From Puccinellia tenuiflora (lineage: Eukaryota > Streptophyta > Magnoliopsida > Poales > Poaceae): DNA of 64,000 bases. Of the stretch, positions 1 to 12,142 are shown in pieces; the first letter of the stretch is position 1, and each line of letters starts with the position of its first letter. The DNA lies in contig QRDG01002521.1 of NCBI GenBank assembly GCA_012064385.1, forward strand, positions 107,883 through 171,882, read 5' to 3'. The notes below the pieces were generated by a model that worked only from the letters and a program-made list of their open reading frames with translations, was not told where the DNA came from and ran no database searches. The position numbers and the translations under genes were made by a program.

Positions 1-3000
1 ATCATCACATATCTATCTCATAACCAATGCTTCCTCCTTGCGGTAACTTGTATTTAACTCATATATACATTGAAAGTTGCTTGCTCCCTTGCATGTGTTA
101 GTTTTGTTCCTAGCATGTGCTTGTATATGATATGCTACTTTCCTACTTGTCTTGTTATTCAAGGTTGTGTATGATAGTTGTATATCATGTATGTGTAATT
201 TGTGTGTTGAGCTTTTTAGATCTTGTGTGGATTTAATTTGGCTTTTTGAGATATTAGTGGACCATCCCATTTTGGGGGAGTGAAATGCTTTGTGCACTTC
301 ACAAACCTAAAAATGTGCGTACATGAAGCACACCACCTAGTGTTGATATTTCATATTATCTAGCTACTATGTGGTATGTCATATTCATGAGAAATTCAAA
401 TTCTACAATGTCCATTAATTTCTCTAGTTGGTTTTATTTGCCTCTTGTTTAAAAATAAAATGAATCATCACATTATGGGGGAGTAATAAGCTATGTGCAT
501 ATTACAATCCCATAAAAATGTGAACATTTGAGGTTTGCCACTTAGAGTTGATATTGTACTTTATCCATTTCCTATGTGGCATGTTTACTCAAACAAGTTC
601 CAATTTTCCTTTGTGGTTACCCTTTGGTTCTTTGTTTGTGTGAGGTTGCTTGGTGTGGTTTCTCTCTAATATGCATTCCCATATATTATGTGAGAAACCA
701 TTTGTTTCTTTTTATTCTAACCATGGCTTTGCCGGTTGGTTCGAATAATTGAAACTACCAACAAACCTTTTTAAAATTGGTGTTTTAATTCCTATCTTTT
801 GCCATTTGCTAGTTTGTGGTGAAGTTGGTCTTGTACATCATTCCTTTACACCACCGAGAAATATCTCTATATACTCCTTGTCCATGACAAGTGATACTAG
901 TAATTGTGGTGGATTTTGTAGACCATCTTCACATTGGCTCTTGCGTTGATTTGCTTTATCTATTGCCTTTCTTGCCTTTTGAATGGATCCTATTTTTTCA
1001 ATTGGTAGTGTTTAGTGTTGTAAATAAAATATGGAGAGTAATGATCCCTTGTGTATGCATTTTGTATTCAAATGCAAATATCTAAGATAATGCATGAATC
1101 TTGGGGGAGCATTCCTTTTTATTTAGAACACTAACCTATCTATCAATTTTTGATCCTTTCAATTGGCATTTGATTCTTTATCTTGTGTTGGTACCTTCAA
1201 TTGGTATTAATTGGAATTTAATATCTCCTCCTTAGATATTTGTTCCAATTAATATTTATTGTGGGAGTCTTGATACCCTCTTGCCTTATTTCACTTTACT
1301 TGATTTCGGTCAAGTATCACCCTCTTCTTGGTATCTTTTCTCCTAAATTGACATTTGTTGTTTTAATTGGTATCTTATTTTCAATTGGTGTCTTATCGAT
1401 CATTGGTTGTGTTGATTTGATTCCTTTTGATATCACACCTCATGTGTTGATGTGTTATGGAATCAATCATTTGTTGATTTGATTTTTCCTCAATCATGTG
1501 TTGATTTGGATTTTGATATAATTTGGACAACCTTTTCTTGTCACACCTTGGTGTGCTTTATTGGTTTACTTGGTGTTTTTGTCCAATTTGTATCTCTTTT
1601 GGTTCTTGTAAGTCTATGCATGCATATTTACTAGTATATATATTTTATGGCATGCTAGTCTTTCTAGTTCCAATATATAGGGGATACTCCACCGAATCCT
1701 AAATCGGCTAAGATGTGCATGAAATTCAATTTCATATCTATATGCACATATTTATGTGGAGTGTTTCCTATATATTGTAGTTGATCTAACTACTATGGAA
1801 CCCAATGAGTTTGGGAACCATTTTGTACTCTAATTGTGTTTTAGGTACAATGGAGATGCATTGGATGCTTGCCTCATTCATAAGGAAGGTGTTCTCACCG
1901 TGTGATTGTCGGAGTCAAGCTTTGATGACAAACCAACTCTCATCATCTTCATGTTCAATGCATCTCGGTAACAAGTATCTATCTCATGCATACCTTTCTA
2001 GTATTCAACCTTGTGTAGGTTGCCTCTTGGCATGAAAGCTCTTATATGCAATTGTTGTGGTTTTGGCTTTTTCCTTCACTTAATATATCTTTGTGATATG
2101 TGTGATGAATTTGCAAAAACCTTTTTCTTCAATTGATATTATTTGTTTGTGATACTTGTTGCCTAGATCAAAGCATCTTCACTATCTCTTGTTCCCTTAG
2201 TGATATGTGTGATGCATTTGATATATTTGAAGTTCATTTATATACAATGAGATAATTTTGAGCTATGTGCTATGCTTTTAAGCAACAATCTCGTTTGTAT
2301 ATTTATGACTTCCTTTTGGATACCTTGTTCTCTTTTTCCCGAACCATTTCGTATATATATGTTTCTTTGCGGATGTATATCTCAATGGTTTGTCTAATAA
2401 GAAACCTATACATATGAGAGAGGTCATCTTTTAGTTGGTATCCTATTTCTTTTGAGCCACCTTGTTTTTCATCTATAATTCTTTGGTGGTTCCAAATTTG
2501 CCTCATGAGTGCTTGTCTTAGTGTTTATTGGTATCTTTATACACTCATGTTTTTGTTGAAGATCTTTTACCTCATGCTTACCATGGTAAGCATGTTGAAT
2601 TTTCATTTGACTAAATGATCTCACTAGCTTTTGGCATTTTCAATTGGTGTTAGTTTCCAATTGGTATCCCTAAGCTTGTGAACATATTTCTTTAAAAGAT
2701 CCTTTTATCTCGGTTGGGCCTATCTTATGGTGGATTTTTGAAAATTGGTATCTTTTTTTGGCTCAACCACATCTTGGTGTAAGTGCTATGATTTGCTTTT
2801 CTTTATGCACTCTTGCACTTGTTGCGGGTTCTAGATGATTTTGGGGGAGTGAGGATACCATTTTTGTGCACTCCTCAATTGTGCATGAAAATTGGGGAGC
2901 TTCTCCATTTTATTTAGAACTCTCGCTTTGTATCTTTTTGTTTGCTTTTCTCCTTTGTGGAGATGTTTAAAATGATTTCATCTTTTTGCAATCTTTGGAT

Positions 3001-3315
3001 CCTCAATATAGTTTGATTTCCTCTAATTATTCGTCAATGAATAAGTGCATTTGGTTTCACTCATATCTTGAGAAATGCACACCTTTATGGAGGAACTCTT
3101 ATTATATTGGCTCTCTAAATTTTTCTTCCCATTTCGGCAATCGATGCCAATGGGGGAGAAGTTTAGAGGGTTTAAGGGAATTTGGGTTTTATGCTTTTGT
3201 TGCATTTGCCTTTAATGCGCTTTTCATCCTTGCTTGTTTGTCATGCAAGGTTGCTTTATTCTTTATATAAACCCTCTTAAAAGGGATTGTCATCAATTAC
3301 CAAAATGGGGGAGAT
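1..3315 (+). mobile_element. Copia LTR retrotransposon, 3' internal region (SIRE/Maximus-like)
   Basis: About 3.3 kb of AT-rich DNA with no long reading frame lies directly upstream of a polypurine tract and a 3' LTR. It is therefore the untranslated stretch between pol and the 3' LTR of a plus-strand element whose 5' part lies outside the window. It is rich in CAATTGGTAT/CAATTGGTGT repeats. GGGGGAG motifs resembling the terminal polypurine tract recur near 271, 476, 1102, 2841 and 3151. A long non-coding 3' region and a 2.5-kb LTR fit the SIRE/Maximus group of Copia elements. That family name is an inference; the element structure is seen directly. The small open frames in this stretch look like chance. 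Confidence 0.75.
3302..3315 (+). other. Polypurine tract of the Copia element
   Basis: The purine run AAAATGGGGGAGAT immediately precedes the LTR start TGAAAG. This is the expected site of plus-strand DNA priming. Confidence 0.8.
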
Positions 3316-4459
3316 TGAAAGTGCATGGTTGATCCCATGCATGGTTTTGGTAATTAATGACAATCTCTATGGACTAATGTTTGCATTGAGCTCTATGTGT
3401 AGGTTGTCCTTTAGCTTGTGTCAAGATCATTTGTTGACCAAGGCCAAGCTTGCTTGTCTCCATTGGTTGGAGTCAAGGTCAAGGTAGAAGATCATTTGTT
3501 GATCAAGGCCAAGCTTGTCTCCATGTGTTGGAGTCAAGGTGCTTTGCTTGATCTCCATTTGTTGGAGTCAAGCTCAAGGGAAGAAAAGTGTTGGGTTGAT
3601 CAAGGCTTTGTGCGGGTTGATCAACTCTCAAGTTCAAGTGAAGATATGCCGAAGAGTGCTCTCCCCATCTTGGTGTATGGGGGAGCGTCATGTGATTCTT
3701 CACCAAGCGAAGCGCAATCAAGAAGATGGTTCGCCTTGAGGAGATGAAGATCGTCTCCATCGACCTCAAGTGGATTAATGCGCAAGGCAAAGGTATGATC
3801 TTGGTAGGGTTTCTATTTTACCGGTCTCATGTTGTTTAGTGAGAGACCGGGTTATAGGATAGATACCGTACTATCAAGAGGGGCTCTCGACCGAGTATCG
3901 TGATCGTATCGTTCGTGGAGAGCTCAAACCTTTGCATCCATGCAATCATCTTTATTGGTTCTTATTTGGCTTTTATCCATGTGAGAATTTAGAGCTTGTG
4001 TTCATCTCCATACCAAGCTCTAGTTCATCAAAAACGGATCTCGTGAATATCTTCTTGTATTTTTGATATCGGAGGTTTTACCGGTTTGTCTCTTCTACGA
4101 GAGGTCAAACTCTCTCCTTATGATTTCCTCCTCACATGATAGACTATGATGTGTATATGCATGATCTTGTATGGCTTGTGATTATCTTCGAAACAAGCCC
4201 AAGATCATTGAAAACGGAGTCTTGATGAAAAGCTTGTGCGTTTTCGTGTTGGAGATTTTGCCGGTTCATCCGCTTGGAAAGGTCTCACCATTCCATCCCT
4301 CCGCACAATCTCCTTTGCTTGTTTTCATATTTTCAGTTTTTGTAGGGTAAGCTCTTGTCATCCTCTTTCCAACAAAATTGGATTCACTCGATTCGGACTT
4401 CATTTGCAAAAGTTATGGCAGTTCTGGTTTTCACTGTTTTGATCTAGCCCGGAGATGGT

Positions 4460-4789
4460 CCGGAGTCTCCGGCCACACCGGAGTCTCCGGCCCAAATGAC
4501 CGGAGTCTCCGGTCCCCCTGATTTCGCTGCCGTTTGTGTCTGCTGTGGTGCGTTTCTGTATAGGGGTCCGGAGTGTCCCCGGAGAAGGACCGGAATCTCC
4601 GGCCCACCGGAGTCTCCGGCCCGAGGACCCGGAATCTCCGGCCCCCTAGTTTTTCTCAGCTCCTTTTCATCTGTGTGGTGCGCCTCTGGATAGGGGTCCG
4701 GAGCTACCCCGGAGGGTGCCCGGAGTCTCCGGCCTCCCCGATGACCCAGCAGGCCGGAGTCTCCGGTCACTTACTCCGGAGTCTCCGGC
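4460..4789 (+). repeat. Array of CCGGAGTCTCCGG near-palindromes in LTR U3
   Basis: About nine copies of CCGG(A)GTCTCCGG or CCGGAATCTCCGG occur at roughly 4460, 4478, 4500, 4590, 4607, 4629, 4720, 4754 and 4777. They are interleaved with two longer duplicates that start TAGGGGTCCGGAG (4561 and 4691). The array ends about 37 bp before the LTR TATA box. Confidence 0.9.
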
Positions 4790-4825
4790 CTGGACAGGCT
4801 CCAACGGCTAGTTTTTGGGGGAGGC

Positions 4826-4832
4826 TATAAAA
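4826..4832 (+). promoter_or_regulatory. TATA box of the Copia LTR
   Basis: TATAAAA follows the palindrome array and precedes a C-run. This is the expected U3 promoter position. In a 3' LTR it could drive outward transcription towards 5857 onward. Confidence 0.6.
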
Positions 4833-5856
4833 AGCCTTCTTCCCCCCCCCCCAAAACCTGGTTGCTGCTCTTGCTCACTTGTTCTCACTCTTCCCTTTTG
4901 CTCTAATCCTTGTGAGCTTGATTCCTCTCTTTCCCTCCAATGATTCTTGCCCAAACTTAGGGTTTCAAGAGAGGAGATCTAGATCTACCATTCCACCAAT
5001 CAAAATCCCCTCTAAGTGAGGGGAACCTTGTGGATCTAGATTTGGGGTTGCTTTGTGTTCATCCCCTTTGTTCTTCCTCTCTTATTCCCTCCATAGCATT
5101 AGTTGCTTTGGTTGGAATTCGGGAGTGAAGGATTTGAGCACTTTGGGTGCTCTTGCCTTTTTGCATTTGTTGCATCGGGTTGCTCTCTCCACGGTGATAC
5201 GTGAAGTTGAAGGTTGAGAAGCTTGTTACTCTTGGGTGCATTGTGTTCCCAAGAGCTTGTTGCCTCTTGGGTGCATTGTGTACCCTAGACGGTTGGAGGT
5301 GCCGCGAAGACTTCGAGTTGTGAAGCTTCGGCACGAGTTTGGGAGCCCCCAATTGAGTTGTGGGTGTGTGCCCCAAGAGAAGTTGTAAAGGGCTCCGGAA
5401 TCCGCCCTGAAGGATTCCGATAGTGGAAGGTGAACCAATCCCTTGGGTGAGGTTCATCGGAGAATAGGGTGAGGCCTTTGTGGCATCTTGAGTAGGCCTT
5501 TTGTGGCGAGCTCACACCCCTCCAACGAGACGTACTCCCTTAACAAGGAGGAACTCGGGAATACATCCTCGTCTCCGCGTGCCTCGGTTATTTCTATACC
5601 CGAGCTTTACTTATGCAATTTACATTGTGATAGCCTTCGTGCTTGAAGTTCATATCTTGCTATCTCCTTGTTGCTTGAATTGCTTAGCATAAGTTGTTGG
5701 TGCACATAGGTAACCCTAGCATATTAGGTTGTTGGCTTGTTAATTTAAACACATAGTTTTATTCCGCAATTATCAAGCCCTTAATTAGAAAAAGTGTTAA
5801 TCGCCTATTCCCCCCCCCCCCCTCTAGGCGACATCTCGGGCACGTTTGTTCTTTCA

Positions 5857-6572
5857 CAAAGGCTTTAGCAGCGGGAACTAAAATATAGATGTAAAAAGAC
5901 CATTTTGGGGTTCTAAGAATCCTGAAAGAAGCATACATGAGACTCTACTCCCGGGCTATTAGGAGCCTATTCAAAAAAATAAAATACAAGAACCATACTT
6001 GAAAACAATATGGACAAAATTAATAATGTATTCCACTAGCATGCTCAATCTTGGTATAAATTTTTATATTCTAGGCTACACAAAAATGAAAGTTCTAACA
6101 AATTTGGAGTTTAAAATGTGCACCATTCACTATACTTAGATCCACATATTTGTCATTTTGTCGTACACATCATTTTTTTTTTGAGAATTTGTCAAGCTTT
6201 GAAATCTTGTTTTAAATTCTCAAAAAAAATAAGGGCTTGCTAGAGCTCGTCCTCCATTTGGAGTTACTGACATACCTGACCCATAATCTTTTGTTTGACT
6301 TCTTTGTTCTGTAACAATGAAAAGAACGAGGAAATAGAATACTTTAGGGACAATTCAATATTTTCATGTGTACGACGAAGCAATCCTGGAATGGTTTTGT
6401 ACAATGAAACAATCCTAACATGGTGTTGTCCGACGAAGCAATCCTAAGGTAAGAGTCTTCTAGTTGTCACACATGAACAATAGGAGTGACATAACATTAC
6501 CGGCTTTATCATACTTTAGACCCCATGGGCACCTAATGATGTTGTTATACTTGCCAAATTATGTGTGCCTCC
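5857..6572. other. Intergenic DNA, no gene seen
   Basis: AT-rich sequence with no coding evidence. Around 6370-6445 the motif GACGAAGCAATCCT is repeated two to three times in a short imperfect tandem. The Angela-type solo LTR is inserted at its right edge. Confidence 0.6.
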
Positions 6573-8406
6573 TGTTGGGAATATTCCCTAAAGACAATAA
6601 TAAAATGGTTTATTAGAATATTCATGTTTATGATAATAGTTTATTATCCATGCTATAATTGTATTAACAGGAAACATAATACATGTGTAGAATATAAACA
6701 ATCAGGTATCCCTAGTAAGCCTCTACTAGACTAGTTCGTTGGTCAAGAGATGGTTAAGGTTTCCTAATCATGGACTTGTTATAGTCACTTGATAACGGAG
6801 TCATATCATTGGGTGATGGACAAGACCCAAATAATAAAGAGTTGCAATTAATCGTGTCACTCAGTTTTATTGCCAACACTTTTTGTATATGTCAAGTATA
6901 GTTTCCTTAGACCATGAGATTATGTCACTCCCGCTTACCGGAGGAATACTTTGTGGACATCAAACGTCACTTCGTAACTGGGTGATTATAAAGATGGCTT
7001 TTAGGTATCTCCGATGGTAAATTGTTGGGTGACATATATCAAGAGTGGGATTTGTCCCTCCATGTGACGAAGAAAATATCTCCAGGCCTTCTCGATAATA
7101 TAGCATCATAAAGTCTGCAGACATGTGATTAGGTGGTAATCACGGAGATCCTATATTATGGACGAGTAAAGAGAACTTGCCGGTAACGAGATTAAACTAG
7201 ATATGGGGATGTCGACGATTAAATCTCGGGCAAGTAAAATATCGTGAGACAAAGGGAATCGTATACGAGATTAAATTGAATCTCCGGAATCGTGGTTCAA
7301 TCGATAAAGAGTTTTGTTGATTGTGTGGGAATTAATATGGACATCCCGGTCCTGCTATTAATTATTGATCGGATCATGTCTACACATTCTCAAACCCGTA
7401 GGGTCACACACTTAACGCTCCGATGAAGCTAGAGTTAGCAATGAAATAAATGATGGAATGAACGTATGGTAATTCGGAGTCTCGGATGAGATCTTACACA
7501 TCACGAGGAGTTTCGGAAGAGTCCGGCGAATAGGATTCATACATGGAAAGTGGTTACCAGAGGTATCAGAAAAGTTCGGGAAAATTCCGGCAGGGTACCG
7601 GAAGTTTCTAGAAGGTTCTAGAGGAGTCTAGAAGTGGAGCCCACCTAAAGTATGGGGCCCACATGGATCAAAGGGGGTGCAGCAGCCACATGGGCCGGTC
7701 GCACCACCCATAGGCCCACATGGGCCTAGCCGGCCAAGGGAGAGGGAGAGGAGTCTGAGTCCCATAGGGACTCGGCTTGCTTGGCAGGCAAGCAAGTCCT
7801 AGGGCCGGCCAGCCCTAGACTTGCCCTTCCCTCCACCTATATAAAGGGGGCCAAAGGGGGGTGCGGCACACCCTAAGGAGCTACCCCAAGCCGCACCACC
7901 CCTTGCCCTAGCCGCCGCCTAAACCCTAGCCGCCGGCCACCACCTCCTCCTTGCTGCGCGCCACCCCTAGCCCTAGGGTTGCCACAACACCTTCTCCTCT
8001 TCCTCCTCTTGCTTGGCTTAGGCGAAGCCCTGCTCGCGGAGATCACCACCATCATCACCACCACACTGTCGTGCTGCTGAGATTCATCTAGCCACGTCTA
8101 CCTCGCTTGCAGGATCAAGGAGAGGACGTCTTCATCGAGCTGAACGTGTGGATACCGCGGAGGTGCTGCTCTTGCGGCGCTTTGATGGATTGGATCTCGA
8201 GGATAATACATCTCCTCGCGACTAGATACGTCTAGTTGCGGGGATCGACTAGCCAACCCCTGCATCGACAAAACGTTTGTGTTCGATCTTCAAGGGTAAA
8301 GATTCGATCTCCTTCTCACTACTTGCATCTAGTAGATCTAGATCCTTGGGGTTTCTTCCGCTTGTTACGTAGGAAAATTTTTGTTTTCCATGCAACGACC
8401 CCTTCA
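6573..8406 (+). mobile_element. Solo LTR, Angela/BARE-type Copia
   Basis: It starts TGTTGGGAATATTCCC and runs through the conserved U3 wording of the Angela/BARE/WIS group, then ends CCCCTTCA. It is flanked by identical 5-bp duplications CCTCC (6568-6572 and 8407-8411). No internal domain is present, so it is a solo LTR left by LTR-LTR recombination. Length is 1834 bp, normal for this group. Angela LTRs usually end in AACA, whereas this one ends TTCA, probably a mutation. The GC-rich part at 7860-8060 gives a spurious minus-strand frame. Confidence 0.9.
7838..7846 (+). promoter_or_regulatory. TATA box of the solo LTR
   Basis: TATATAAAG at the expected U3/R position of the Angela-type LTR. 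It could still start transcription into flanking DNA. Confidence 0.6.
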
Positions 8407-8411
8407 CCTCC

Positions 8412-9245
8412 AACCTCCATGCAGGTCTCGAAATAAGTATAACTTAACCAACCAAATAACACAGCCTTAGAAATATCAAATGAAATTATGCCCACAAAAC
8501 AACATCGTGTAAAATAATATCACGATCTTGAAACCACGTAGGTTAAAAAAAAATCTATATGGATCATTGCCTTGTCAGGAATGGGACTAAAAGAGCTTCG
8601 AAGACGGCAACGGAGTGAGTGAGGAAAGGAGGAAACATGTTGGGGATGGAGATGAGCGCGGCAGAGTGCTAGACTGAACATTGTAAGGGTAGATGCATTA
8701 CCAATTTTGCCGTAATCGTGTTATTGTGCGAGTCGAGAGATGTGTGGTCCTCGCATAGCAAGCCTCATATCAAATTGCCGGTCCGTTTGGATGAGCCCTT
8801 GGACGTACTCTCACCATCGGTTTGGGTTTGTTGTCTAGACGGCTTCAAACAGACATAATTTGGGGGCGTTCGGGTAGAAAAACGGGGAAACCTATGGAGA
8901 TGATCTTGCTCCATGGCTATGATCCTATCTCTCCTCATGTCATCATTGATAGTGAGGAGAACTTAAAAAATCAAGATGAACAATCACTCTTTTTTCTAAA
9001 CAAAAAGGTCACCCTTTAGGTGTGAAGTTCTTAGTATATGGTTGTGTGTATTCGGAACTGGTGGAGCTAGGAGTAGGAGCTAGTGATGTCGAACCTCAAA
9101 ATAAGTTATAGTGATGTCAGAAATTAGGATTTATGGGGTCAATTATGGTGTGTTCAAAGCTGGGGTTTTATTCCTCAACACATTTGTGTTGTCGCTTGAC
9201 CACATAATCCATGAGCAGCTCCGCCACCGGTATTCAGGGCGACAC
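8412..9245. other. Intergenic DNA, no gene seen
   Basis: Unclassified low-copy-looking sequence without a convincing reading frame or recognisable element ends. Confidence 0.5.
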
Positions 9246-9573
9246 TTTGGCACCAAGATATGCTCCCGATTTTTAAATTGTATTTTAAACGCATTTGAGA
9301 TGTCAAAAAAATCGGACAAAACTTCACGCGTCACGAAGTCGTTTCACGGAAAACCTACATTGTTCATGTCATGTATACAAAAAACAAATTTCTAGAAAAA
9401 GATTTTAACGAGATTTTTTATCTTTTTTACGCATACCACAAAAAATGTCGGTTTTACGTGAAACTTGGCGTGCACACATAGATTATTGAGATGTTCACAC
9501 CAAAATTTTGTTTGAAAATTATTTGCATTAAAAAAAAGTCGGTTCGCTGGAGCATATGCTCCAATGTGCCAAA
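9246..9573. mobile_element. Putative MITE-like element with short inverted ends
   Basis: The left end TTTGGCACC...ATATGCTCC (9246-9266) is matched in inverted orientation by GGAGCATATGCTCCAATGTGCCAAAA (9549-9573 region, read in parts). The interior is AT-rich and non-coding. No clean target duplication was found, so class and exact ends are uncertain. Confidence 0.45.
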
Positions 9574-9705
9574 ATGAATTTCCGTGTGTATTTTTATTAG
9601 GAAGTTATATGTTTTTAATAAGAAGGAAGTATATGTATTTTTACTTAGTATATGTTTTTTTACTTATATATGTTTTTTCTGGAAAGGAAGTGTTCATACA
9701 TTTTC

Positions 9706-10063
9706 GAGTGCATCTACACCCATTACTTAAAAAACAAATTTTAAAATGTCAAAATATTTCAAATAAAAAATTCGGATGTAAATATGAACATTCTATGTTC
9801 GTAGAAAAAATCGGGATGAAAAGACATTTTTTGAGGCCGGTGTAAAAAAACTAAAAAAGACAAATCTCCGACGTTCCAAAATGACTTTGTACGTAATTTT
9901 TTTTGTCTTTTTATATCGGTAACCCAAAATGTCTTTTCAATGCGAAACTTCTTGTACGGATAGAAATTTTTTATATGAACACCCGAAATTTTTGTATGAA
10001 TATTTTTTAACATCTTAAAATATGTCTAAAAATGCATTTTACATAACGGGTTTAATCTGCACC
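9706..10063. mobile_element. Putative hairpin MITE
   Basis: The outer ends GTGCATCTACACCC and (inverted) GGTGCAGATTAAACCC are similar. An inner inverted pair, TGAAAAGACATTTT near 9817 and AAAATGTCTTTTCA near 9927, supports a foldback structure. No unambiguous target duplication was identified. Confidence 0.5.
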
Positions 10064-10298
10064 GTGAGCCAAAACATCGCAGGCGCTATATCTCGCTCAT
10101 AGCGAGCTATAACTACGGCTCGCCCGTTGATAATTCCCTGCTGGGCCGGCCCATTAGTAGCTCACTAGACCAAATAATAGAGTACAAAAAAGCGCAGTGG
10201 GAGGTCTCGAAACTCCGCACGTCCACCAAGATGCGTAGAGAGCATTACCGCTGGGCCACGATGATGTTCACGTACATCTTTCTATATATGTCAATCTA

Positions 10299-10505
10299 TT
10301 GTTTCCTGTTTTCGTTTTCGTTTTTTTTTCTGTTTTCGTTTCTTTTTCTGTTTTCCTTCTTTTTTTTCTTTTTCTGTTTTCGTTTTCTTTCTTATTGTGT
10401 TTTTGTTTTTTCTTTTCTTTTCCTTTTTTTTCTCTTTTACTGTTTTCGTTTTTTTCCTTCTCTGTTTCACTTCTTTCCTTTTATGTTTTTTATTTTCGCT
10501 TTAGT
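10299..10505 (+). repeat. T/C-rich low-complexity tract
   Basis: Repeated TTTTCGTTTTC, TTTCTG and TTCTTT units on the plus strand, about 200 bp. The phenylalanine-rich open frames across it are artefacts of composition. Confidence 0.85.
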
Positions 10506-10627
10506 TCAATTTTTTTGGAAAATGTTTATTCTTTAAAAATTGTTTAATTTCTAAATTTGAACCATTTTCAAAAATGAACAATTTTCAAATATCAATCATT
10601 CTTTAAAAATCTATTTTTCGGTTTTGG

Positions 10628-11510
10628 TTCACTATTATTTTTGGTTCATCCGAATTTTGGTTCGCTGATAATTATGGTTCACTATTATTTTTGGTTCGTC
10701 CGAATTTTGGTTCCTTTTCGGTACATCGATACTTTTGGTTCACCGATATTTTTCGTTCACTATTATTTTTGGTTCATTCGAATTTTGGTTCGCCGATATT
10801 TTTGGTTCACTACTATTTTTGGTTTGTCCGAATTTTGGTTCCTTTTCGGTTCATCGATATTTTTGGTTCACTATTATTTTTGGTTCACCGATATTTTTGG
10901 TTCACTATTATTTTTGGTTCATCCGAATTTTGGTTCGCCGATAATTATGGTTCACTATTATTTTTGGTTCGTCCGAATTTTGGTTCCTTTTCGGTTCATC
11001 GATATTTTTAGTTCACCGATATTTTTGGTTCACTATTATTTTTGGTTCATCCGAATTTTGTTTCGCCGATATTTTTGGTTCACTACTATTTTTGGTTTGT
11101 CCGAATTTTGGTTCCTTTTCGGTTCATCAATATTTTTGGTTCGCTATTATTTTTGATTCACCGATATTTTTGGTTCACTATTATTTTTAGTTCATCCGAA
11201 TTTTGGTTCACCGATATTTTTGGTTCACTACTATTTTTGGTTCGTCCGAATTTTGGTTCCTTTTCGGTTCATCGATATTTTTGGTTCACCGATATTTTTG
11301 GTTTACTATTATTTTTGGTTCATCCGAATTTTGGTTCACCGATATTTTTGGTTCACTATTATTTTTGGTTCGTCCGAATTTTGGTTCCTTTTCGGTTCAT
11401 CGATATTTTTGGTTCACTATTATTTTTTGGTTCACCGATATTTTTGGTTCACTATTATTTTTGGTTCATCCAAATTTTGGTTCGCTGATATTTTTGGTTC
11501 ATCCAAATTT
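10628..11510 (+). repeat. Minisatellite with 16-17-bp units and a 273-bp higher-order repeat
   Basis: The stretch is built from units such as GGTTCACTATTATTTTT, GGTTCATCCGAATTTT and GGTTCGCCGATATTTTT. A short marker unit, GGTTCCTTTTC, occurs at 10709, 10838, 10982, 11110, 11255 and 11383. The spacings are 129, 144, 128, 145 and 128, that is, an alternating 8-unit/9-unit pattern with a 272-273-bp period. Long open frames exist in all three plus-strand frames only because the unit lacks stop codons. Confidence 0.9.
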
Positions 11511-12142
11511 TTTGTTTTTCATTTTTTTAATTTTTAAAAATAATTACATTATCAAAATATTGAAATTTAAAATTTAAGTTTTTTAAAAAAATGGATTTAA
11601 TTTTTTACACTTTATAAAAAATTCAGATTTGTAAATGGTTCATATTTTTAAAATTATTCATATTTTAAAATTGGTTTATAGTAAAAATAGAAAAGTAATA
11701 AACAGAAAACAGCTAAAGATTTTAAAATGTTCATTTTTTAAATGGTTTCGATTTTGAAAAATATGTATATTTGAAAATGGTTAATTTTTCAAAAATCCGA
11801 ACCATTTTTTTTTTGAAATCTATACATTGAAAAAATTGAACGTTATTCAAATCTATATAATCGGAAAAAGGAGGGGAAAAAAAGCGCATACATGCGCTCA
11901 GCCTCAGCGTGCATGCTCGTTGCTTTTTTTTGTTTTTGAGAGGAGCATGCTCGTTGCTGTCCAAGCATTGCTAGCTGGAAGTGCGCTGAGAGCTCTTCTA
12001 GCGTGGTGCTGGGCTTTGCCTCGCACGAAAAACTAAAAAGGCGTAGGCCTCGATGTCTGAAGCTATTGGGCCGTTGAAACACAAAAAGTGGACACGAGAA
12101 CTTCCTGGCAGCGTAACTTTTCCCGTCTGTTCTCCGCTCCAC
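11511..12142. other. AT-rich spacer and promoter side of F-box gene 1
   Basis: AT-rich sequence with TTTTTAAAAT-type repeats up to about 11880, then a GC-richer stretch containing CATGCGC/GCATGCTCG motifs before the F-box start. No separate gene is seen. Confidence 0.5.

Larger units (their letters stand above)
3316..5856 (+). mobile_element. 3' LTR of the Copia element
   Basis: The LTR begins TGAAAG and ends CTTTCA, a perfect 6-bp terminal inverted repeat, and is 2541 bp long. It carries imperfect 65-bp tandem repeats near 3425 and 3490, an array of CCGGAGTCTCCGG motifs at 4460-4789, a TATA box at 4826 and a C-rich stretch just before its end. The target duplication cannot be checked because the 5' LTR is outside the window; CAAAG (5857-5861) would be the 3' copy. 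Confidence 0.85.

Noticed and set aside
4460..4789. Regularly repeated short palindromes resembling a CRISPR array
   Set aside because: Spacing is irregular, the sequence is plant LTR DNA, and no such system exists in plant nuclei.
7873..8064. Arg-rich minus-strand frame
   Set aside because: Lies within the R/U5 part of the Angela-type solo LTR and is a composition artefact.
10641..11577. Several overlapping open frames rich in Phe, Tyr and Ile
   Set aside because: They are produced in all three frames by the stop-free minisatellite unit and show no gene-like features.
12053..12142. Upstream in-frame ATG extending F-box gene 1 by 30 residues
   Set aside because: The extension is not conserved in F-box gene 2, whose start aligns with the ATG at 12143.
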